NCBI GenBank assembly: GCA_947568835.1
Contig: OX387609.1
Span: forward strand, 4,654,001-4,718,000
Reading direction: 5' to 3'
Length of the DNA: 64,000 nucleotides
Origin: Protonemura montana
Lineage: Eukaryota > Arthropoda > Insecta > Plecoptera > Nemouridae
Each line of letters begins with the position of its first letter. Within the stretch, counting starts at the first letter, position 1. Position numbers and translations under genes: made by a program. A model generated the notes under the pieces. The model worked only from the letters and a program-made list of their open reading frames with translations. It was not told where the DNA came from and searched no databases. This document shows positions 45,435 through 55,091 of this stretch, piece by piece.

Positions 45435-48400
45435 CTGGAAAAACCGAAAAAAGTGAGTGATATTAATGTGATAAGTGACAATTATTGTGACTGTAATCCT
45501 ATTTATTGTTAATTGGATTGTTTGTTGATGTTTTCAAGATTTTCATTGTATATTTTCTGCAATTTTTCTTATAGTTAGTCGATTTTTGTGTTTTAGTTAT
45601 TTTTCCTACAGTCTCAAGTCTGAATAGAAATATCTCTTTTATAACCAACAATTTTACGATGTGAATTTCAAATTTTTGTTTGTGGCCCACACCATGAATC
45701 TTATGGTGTCCCAGAAATTGTACCCTTTCCTCTCAATAAAGAGTTTTAGTAAGTATATATTTTTTTAATTGTCATACAATTCAACGTAAAATAGTTGAAC
45801 GCCTTATATTTCAGATATCATTCAACGGGTGCTTTTATTGCTCGAATTTGTTTATCAGTGTGCCCTATACTGTCAAATGTTCCTCTAATGCAGTGATTTA
45901 CTCAAATTTTTTCAAGACAGTATTTTTTGTTGCTATCATTGAAAACAAACAAATATTATCAAGCATACTAGGTCGAATGGTAGATTCAACGTTTGGCAGT
46001 CATGGAGATGCTGAGATCGCCCGACAGAGCTTCTCAATTCTGCTATCTTATGTTACCACGGGTATATCATGGCCTAGCATAGGAGTTTCAATGGTAGATT
46101 CAACGTTTGGTAGCCATGGAGATGCTGAGATCGCCTGACAGAGCTTCTCAATTCTGCTATCTTGTGTTACCACGGGTATATCATGGCCTAGCATAGGAGT
46201 TTCAATGGTAGATTCAAAGTTTGGTAGCCATAGAGATGCTGAGATCGCCTGACAGAGCTTCTCAATTCTGCTAACTTATGTTACCACGGATTTATATACT
46301 ACTAGGAAATACCTTGTGGCAGATGGTGCAGCTAAAAGGCCGCTCGCCCGTATGTATCCTCATGTGCTGTTTAAGAAGCATCTTACGAGAGAAGCTTTTA
46401 GGGCAGAACGTGCACGTGTGTGGCTTCAGTCCAGTGTGAATCCGCACGTGCATGTTGTAGGCAACTCGTTGGTTGAAACTTTTCTCGCAGAACTGACAGG
46501 CGTACTGAAAACAGAAAGGTAACGTGGTGGGTTAGGAATGGAGGTGTGAAAATCTTGCTAAAAAAAAATCCCACATATTCCATAAAACAGAGTAAAAGTA
46601 AAGCCTCAAAGTTTGAAGATAATTAGTCAACAACAACTGGTTTTTCTTGGTTTTCAGAGGTAGCTTCCGTAGTAAACACCGTTTTTCTTCCAACTTTTTG
46701 GGAATGAGCTGAACATTTGATTTGAGGATCCGGCGCAGAGGAATGCAAAAAAAAGATTATTTTCAAAATTGGAGTTCAAATTTTTTTCTAGCTTATCGTA
46801 ACTTCTGTTTAGTTACTTTAACTGTTCGATTTGTTTATTTTTTTATTTTTAATCTCAGGCAGGTCGTTTACTAACTACAGAGTTATATTTAGGTCGAGTT
46901 TTACGAACATTTTCAACTATAAGTTGGACCTCTAACTCACAGAAACTCTGAATTTCACTGCATGTGACTGGAAGTCGTCATGGCAATAGTTTCGACAAAC
47001 ACTTCAACTATAAGAGGCGAGATTTTGAGTATAATAGTTACCTCTCCAAATAAATAGTTATGATTTAAATATCGAAAAATGAATATACGTAGTTGAGGTT
47101 AGCATTAATACAGATTAGTTGAGCGAAGACCAGTCTCAGGATATCTGATGATGATTGAAAAAAGACATACAGTAATATAATTATAAATGTAATTAAAGAG
47201 AATAATTAATCATCTTGTTTTACTATCATTTGAGGTTGTAATACTAAACAATTTGTTTCTTGTTATGGGTCATTCCATATCAAGTGCCCACACTCAAAAC
47301 CTTCACTATCTCAGAACTTGACGAAATTTTCAGGAGGGTTAGAACACCGGAAATAAAAAATCTCTTTTAAAGTTTTTTTCCATATGTCTAGCGGTTTGCC
47401 CGTGGCAGGGGATGGAAAAATAAAATATTTTACTTTTTGCCCCGCACGGCCATTCACTATATTCACTCTAGCGTTTGAACAAATAAACTTAAAACAATGG
47501 GATTAGTTCTAAAATGATAATCGTGCTTTCATTAACAAGAAAAAATGCATAAATTGCTTACTTATCAAGTTTAGGGGTAGAAAAAATCCACCCTTAAATT
47601 TCAACCCTTAATAACTCGAGAAGTAATATTTTTTTTTTTTTTTTGTTTTGTTGTGAAGCATCTCCTGTCTATTATCTTTCCATGAAAAAAAAATTAATCA
47701 TTAACAGCCGTATGATCAGAAGTTATGAGATTTTTATTGTATAAATGTGTGTGCATTTAGTTGTGTTTCTGCAAGTCTGTTAGCATGGTCCATGCAAATC
47801 ACCCGTAAATTGATAGATTATATAATTTTTCAGTTTAAAAATTGTGTGTAAGTACTACAAAGATTCTTTTTACTCACTCATTTCTTCGTTTCACTCTGAC
47901 CTATCACTCTGGCTTCTTCGAACAACGGCGAGGAGGAGAACACCCGCGTGGCTACTGAGTGCTCAGACACGGGTACGAAGCAATGCAGTTTTTGCGTGCC
48001 GGGAATTGGCCGGGATGACGCAAATCGTGTGGCTAGCACCTGTTCTGTGTCTTGGTGCTCCTCAATAGTTCCGAATGTGAAGTTGATGGTCGGGATGGCT
48101 TCGACCGCCCAATCGAAGAGTTGCCGGGGTGTTATTATTTGCGACTCGTAGGGGCGCTGAAGACTCGCCCGCGCTGCCAGCCGCTTGACCGTCCCTCCGA
48201 CGCCGTCGCAGGCGCTCTTCCCATGTGACGTCGCCGTGAAATGCCACTCCACGTCGGCCCCAAAGTCTCTTTGATAGTGGCACAAGTTGGCAAAATTTTT
48301 CCTATTTTTATATTGCGAGGCTGCCCCATCAGAAAAATAGAACATCTTCTTTATGGTCTGAAATTTATTGTGCAAAAAGCTCACGAGTTTTTTTATGAAT

Positions 48401-51400
48401 AGATGCACTGCGACAGTGTTGTGGATCAAACTCTCGGAAATTACAACAAAGCTGATGTGGCGCTCTTCCCCGCCCTCTTTGTAATATGCCACGAAGGGGT
48501 GGATGGTGGCGGACGCATTGTTCCAGTGGAACCCCTGGGCCTCGTCTTGTAGCACGAACGCATAGTTTTCGGCAAAATCACAGATCACCAAAAACTCGCC
48601 GGGCAGGAGACCGCACTTGATGTCCGATTGGTGCGAAGATTGTTTTTTAGCAATAAAAGAGTGGCGGCACAGAGCAACTAATTTTGCACAACAACTGTCC
48701 ACGAATTCCTCGGATGAATCGATGTGCGTTTGCAGGGTGCATCGGTCGGATAAAAGAGTGGATTTTCAAAATTTGCAGAGCTGCGGCCGAAGAACTGTGT
48801 GTTGCCTGGTGCCAGTGGGACTCATTCGGTGTGCGTGTGCACTATCCACCAAAACGTCAAGCTAATGATCATCGGTGCCGACTTGACGAAGTTGACAGTG
48901 GACCAATCTTATCCGATAACATCTTACCACGACTGCCTTGAGCAGTTGGTCTGCGACAGTCCCCTCCCCGAATGCCATCTAGGCGAGTGTGAGGAGTGCC
49001 CGGGCATCGAGCCGTTAAAGGAGCGCCTCACGCAACTGCTGGACGACGAAATGGTGGACAATGTTATCTACAAGCAGTGGGAGAGCACCGACCGATGCAC
49101 CCTGCAAACGCACATCGATTCATCCGAGGAATTCGTGGACAGTTGTTGTGCAAAATTAGTTGCTCTGTGCCGCCACTCTTTTATTGCTAAAAAACAATCT
49201 TCGCACCAATCGGACATCAAGTGCGGTCTCCTGCCCGGCGAGTTTTTGGTGATCTGTGATTTTGCCGAAAACTATGCGTTCGTGCTACAAGACGAGGCCC
49301 AGGGGTTCCACTGGAACAATGCGTCCGCCACCATCCACCCCTTCGTGGCATATTACAAAGAGGGCGGGGAAGAGCGCCACATCAGCTTTGTTGTAATTTC
49401 CGAGAGTTTGATCCACAACACTGTCGCAGTGCATCTATTCATAAAAAAACTCGTGAGCTTTTTGCACAATAAATTTCAGACCATAAAGAAGATGTTCTAT
49501 TTTTCTGATGGGGCAGCCTCGCAATATAAAAATAGGAAAAATTTTGCCAACTTGTGCCACTATCAAAGAGACTTTGGGGCCGACGTGGAGTGGCATTTCA
49601 CGGCGACGTCACATGGGAAGAGCGCCTGCGACGGCGTCGGAGGGACGGTCAAGCGGCTGGCAGCGCGGGCGAGTCTTCAGCGCCCCTACGAGTCGCAAAT
49701 AATAACACCCCGGCAACTCTTCGATTGGGCGGTCGAAGCCATCCCGACCATCAACTTCACATTCGGAACTATTGAGGAGCACCAAGACACAGAACAGGTG
49801 CTAGCCACACGATTTGCGTCATCCCGGCCAATTCCCGGCACGCAAAAACTGCATTGCTTCGTACCCGTGTCTGAGCACTCAGTAGCCACGCGGGTGTTCT
49901 CCTCCTCGCCGTTGTTCGAAGAAGCCAGAGTGATAGGTCAGAGTGAAACGAAGAAATGAGTGAGTAAAAAGAATCTTTGTAGTACTTACACACAATTTTT
50001 AAACTGAAAAATTATATAATCTATCAATTTACGGGTGATTTGCATGGACCATGCTAACAGACTTGCAGAAACACAACTAAATGCACACACATTTATACAA
50101 TAAAAATCTCATAACTTCTGATCATACGGCTGTTAATGATTAATTTTTTTTTCATGGAAAGATAATAGACAGGAGATGCTTCACAACAAAACAAAAAAAA
50201 AAAAAAAATATTACTTCTCGAGTTATTAAGGGTTGAAATTTAAGGGTGGATTTTTTCTACCCCTAAACTTGATAAGTAAGCAATTTATGCATTTTTTCTT
50301 GTTAATGAAAGCACGATTATCATTTTAGAACTAATCCCATTGTTTTAAGTTTATTTGTTCAAACGCTAGAGTGAATATAGTGAATGGCCGTGCGGGGCAA
50401 AAAGTAAAATATTTTATTTTTCCATCCCCTGCCACGGGCAAACCGCTAGACATATGGAAAAAAACTTTAAAAGAGATTTTTTATTTCCGGTGTTCTAACC
50501 CTCCTGAAAATTTCGTCAAGTTCTGAGATAGTGAAGGTTTTGAGTGTGGGCACTTGATATGGAATGACCCTTATGTGGTTATGAATCCTGGAATCCGGTA
50601 TCAAACTTGAAGCAAGGGTGAAACTTGATTGATGCAAGAAATAAGTTAAAGTGTTCATAATAATAAAAAACAACTTCTTCGTCTGGTTTATTTACCTTTA
50701 CATTCCTTTTGCGCATAACATACAATGAAAAGTATACACATAATGTTTTCGTGCTATACCTGAACAACTGAATACGGAATAGGAAGCCAAACGTTTCAAG
50801 TGTGAGTCTCATTTAGTTATTCATACATTTTTCGATACCATCGAATCCAGAAGAAAGATAATTAACAGAGGTAAAATAACGAGACATAAAATGCTTCGTT
50901 CGAATAACTAATAGATCTTCATACTCCCTATTTGCCCAGACTTTGAGGGGTCTAAAATTATTCAAAACTATCTAAAACGTGCAACTCTCTTTTCCTCAGT
51001 TAAAAGTAGACGCTTTACTCCAACTAAATGCCTCGTGAAATCGGCAATCTACTGACTGCAGATGTGATTCGACATCGGTTCAAAGCAGCTTTTTAATTCT
51101 AATCAACAAAATTTTTGAAAAATTTGAAATGACAGTTTCATTTTGTGGTATGATGTCATATTGACTAAGCGTGATTCATAAACAAATTTACCCGATAGCA
51201 CTGGTACTAAATTCTGAATTCGATAGGCGTGTTTAAACTTGCTATCAACATGAAGATAAGAGGATAAACCAGTACAAAGACTCGTAAAGAAATGTTGTCT
51301 TCAACTTTACACTAAAGAATAATCAATCATAATCTTGCTAACACTTTTTCTCATAGACAAAAAGAAGTCAACCTCCTCAGGCATTGATTGTTTTTCTTGG

Positions 51401-54400
51401 TGGTGCTGTTAGTTGAGGTCGAACTCAAGAAAAAAATCGCATGTGGTCACTTTTAAACGGTAGCTGCATCTCTTTGACAACCCGCCAGGAAATCAATCAT
51501 AATTTCACATTAATATACTCGTCAGGCAGAGTAATTAACCTCTATCAGCCACTACACTTACTTAACAGAAAAGCATCGGTCAATCTTGGAGTGCATACAT
51601 TATTATTTTTTTTTTTATATGTAACTCTGTGGGCATGCACAGCTTTTTCAATCTCTCAGCTGTCGTCGCATCTCCTTAGATGTTTCTGAATAAAATGCAG
51701 CTGTCCATTCGTTGGGATAACAGACGGTGAAAGAGCGAGATGCAAATCTATTGAAAGGCAGAAATGAGATGGCGTTTGTCGGTCAAGTGCATAGCAATGC
51801 ATACGTCTAACTTAAGTCAGTAAAACTAATTTGTTCTGTTTAGCAAGTGGTGTACGTTGGGTTTGATGTACAACTTCTCTCAAGAAAAGGTTTCTAAGGA
51901 GGCTGTGATTTATGGTTACCTATGTCAGTGTCGTAGCGCAAATAAATTTGGTACATTAAATATTTGCTTATGATTTAAACAGCAAATAAATATTTCGTGT
52001 AAGAATTTAAATAAAAAAATGTTAAACTACTTCAATCTACAACGCAGCTCAAATTGCGTTGCAAATTGTGTACCTACTGCGTATTGCGTGGTATCGATGC
52101 ACCTGTGTTTTTGAGATACACTTTGACTCGAATAGTTTTGCGAATTTGTCCGGTCAATACGACTAGCAGACAAGTGGTATGGAATTTTTTCAAGTGCACT
52201 TACTGCCGGCAGGTAATTGAAGATGTGCTGTTTCTACGAGGAAGCAATAAGTAGGAATTCTTTGGAAGATCTAAAAAGAATACTAGTTGGAGTGCAGTTA
52301 AATGTTGAAATGAGTTGCGATTGCCGCTGCCACTTCAAAGAGGCAGCCCAGACAATGGTGCAAGTCGTTGACACGATGGAATTCGATTGGCTTGAAAGCT
52401 TATGTAAAGAAATTGCAGGCAGTGACAAGACGCTTGCAAATCTGTCTCACTATATGCAAAGAGACCAAAAACATTTTTTCTTTTTTAATTTGATTCGGTC
52501 GATAAAAAGAATTCTAATATCATCACTTAAGCAAATAGTGTCCATGACAATGCATTTCTATGTCAGTTTTTTTACGTAATTGTTACAGAATATTTTTTGA
52601 GTTCAGCCTCCGCTTTCTTAGCGCGTTCCAAGCGGTATGGACATAACTTTTAAACGAAGTCTCCAGGAAACTAATATGGTGGTTCTCCATTCTCCATTAG
52701 TTACACTAATGTTTTATTTGGTAAAAACGCACTGGGGTCACTTTGGTAGAGGAAACATTGAACTCGCCACTTTATCAATAAATTCTGATAGATACAATTT
52801 TTATTAACTTGCGTGGAAAAAGCCCACTGTAAAAATATCGTCTGTGATTGGCTGATCATTTTTAAACTCTGGGAATCGAATAAAATCTCCTGAACCATGA
52901 GTTTTCGGGAAACACCATTTCGCAGATAACTAAGAAATCCACAACAAAAACACATGAAAAAAGAAAGAAATAAGAAAAAAGTCTTCCGTGAAATTAGTAA
53001 AACAAATGCAAGTGACATGGACCTCATCGTACACAATAAGCCACCAGAAAATATTGAAAAAAATAAAAAACCAATGGTGACTTTTAAAAATGCAGTCAAG
53101 GATTTCTTAATACAGCACAGTTTTTATTCCATCGACGAGTACATAACCTTAAAAGATTGTGTTTGTACATTTTGTAATGCTATCTGATGTAAAAAGATGC
53201 CATAAAATTGTGTAAATCATGTATGTATTTTTTTTTTTTATGTTTTTATCCTGAAAATATCCAGCGTCTGTCTTACCAACAATTATGATAAAACATTATG
53301 GCATCTATAAAATACAACGGAAAAAAATGCAAATACAAAGATATCTGTAACTACTTTCTGTACTGCGTTCCAATCTAAATTAAGTCGGATACCTAAAGCA
53401 ATAAATTGAACTGAAATAATTGTACTCTTACCTCTTTCTTATTGAGATGTATCTTCATATGCGACGAGAGGTAACCCCGATCGTTGAAGTATTTGCCGCA
53501 CTCGGGGCAAGTGCAAGCGAATTCATTGGTACCGGCGTGAATCGACAAATGGTACTTGAAGTTGCGAAGTTGTGAGAACTCCTTGTTGCAATCCGGACAC
53601 TGGTACGGCTTGATTCCACTGTGCGTTCTGACGTGAACCTAGAGAAGGACAGGGAACTTGTTAGAAACTCCTTTTAACTTAACTTTGAGAAGGACAGGCA
53701 ATTGGTGAGAAAACTCAGTGAGAAAGACAGGTCACTAGTTAGAAAACTCATTGAATCTAACCTTGAAAAGGGCAGGGCACATGTGAAAAAACTCTTTAAA
53801 CCTATCCTTGAGAAGGACATGTTATATTTCTAAAAAAAATAATTCATTTAACTGCACTACCTATATGTTTATATATATATATTTTTTTTTTTTTTCGCTG
53901 TGGTTTAAATTGTAAATATAAATAATTCACATATTATTTAATATTTATCTTACAGAAAAGTTTGTCTTTAAAATAAACATGATATAAATCAGTCACTTGG
54001 TGTTTCTTGTACGTTTTCTCTATTCTCTCAAATCTTTTGTGATTTTAATTCTAATTAGCATTTTTCTTTGCTTTCTTAGCCTTTCTTCGGATCCTTTCGG
54101 TTCACCAAAATTGGTTAAAAAAATAAACATTATCAGAAAAATGTACTATGATTTTTAACCCACCCATGCTTTGTGGAAATTTAAACCAATTGTTATTAAA
54201 TTCTTGATTTAATTGATTTAATAATAATTTGAACTCCTTTATTATCAAAGACACTTTCTGAATTGTCGGAAAAGTTTCGTCTGAAAAACGCGCAGAGTCG
54301 AAGATATAAACTTGAAAATTAACCCGAAAATTTTACAAAAATCTTCACTCGCCACACTCAACAAATGAACTAAAATGAGTTTCCCTATCGGTTTACGTCA

Positions 54401-55057
54401 CAGGAAAAATGATAATGTATCCCTATTCAGTAGCAAATAATTAAAAATTCGTTGAGTAATAAGCCCCTAATGTCACTCTAGAGGGTGGCCACCCTGACCC
54501 GATGACTTTTTCGAAACCTATTCACTTTTAATCGAATTTCACGAATTCTTGATACAACTTTAATTTTCCAGAAGTTAAATGGCGTCAATTGCTTACATTC
54601 TCGGTTATTTTACTTACTTAATGCCGCTCAGATATCAGAAGACTAGTGTTTAATAAGTAATTCCTCAACTAAGTATTATCATATGTCTTGACGGTTTATG
54701 GATCATAATATTTGGATACTCTGAATTGGACATCAAGACATCGAGAAATTACTCCAATTACCCGAAATATATATTTATATATATTTATTTATTTCCTTAA
54801 GTCACCAGTGAATTTGAATTGTTTGACCTCAAACTTTTTAAAAGAAAAAGTTTTTTTTTAATCTGGGAGAAAAATGCTTTAATCCAACAGCTTTTTTTAT
54901 GGTTGTTTTTAGACTTATGTCTACTTGATCTAAACTTAGCAGTAGTCTTGACAAAAACTTTTTTGCAGCTGGCACAAAATATAAAATAATTGCCAACTTA
55001 ATGAAAAAAAAATATATATATACACAGCCTAAACACAAGCTAAGTCCCTTGTGCAAT

Positions 55058-55091
<34 letters not shown>

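Larger units (their letters stand above)
47267..50570. mobile_element. Palindromic DNA transposon, two 1483-bp inverted arms
   Basis: The element starts GGGTCATTCCATATCAAGTG and ends with its exact complement. TTAT flanks both ends (target-site duplication). The left arm is 47267-48749 and the right arm 49088-50570, both 1483 bp with no length difference. I saw no mismatch wherever I compared them, and translated frames in the two arms agree residue for residue. A 338-bp single-copy centre (48750-49087) separates them. Each arm contains the 3' part of one transposase-like gene and its 3' flank, so the ancestral 5' half has been replaced by an inverted copy of the 3' half. Both ends are therefore the same original terminus. 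Four-bp duplications and GGG termini are reminiscent of Sola-type elements, but I cannot confirm the superfamily. Confidence 0.93.
50571..53431. other. Remainder of the large BTB-ZF intron
   Basis: Apart from the frames at 52.0-53.2 kb and the CTGTGATTGGCTGA word near 52845 (shared with 42260), this is AT-rich intron without recognised content. Confidence 0.5.

Noticed and set aside
48062..49993. Several 60-85 codon frames repeated in mirror image in both arms
   Set aside because: They are antisense or shifted shadows of the transposase-like frame.
47267..50570. Pure assembly or library fold-back artefact
   Set aside because: The symmetry ends exactly at transposon termini, unique flanks differ on each side, and TTAT flanks both ends. 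Not fully excluded without reads, so the check is listed.
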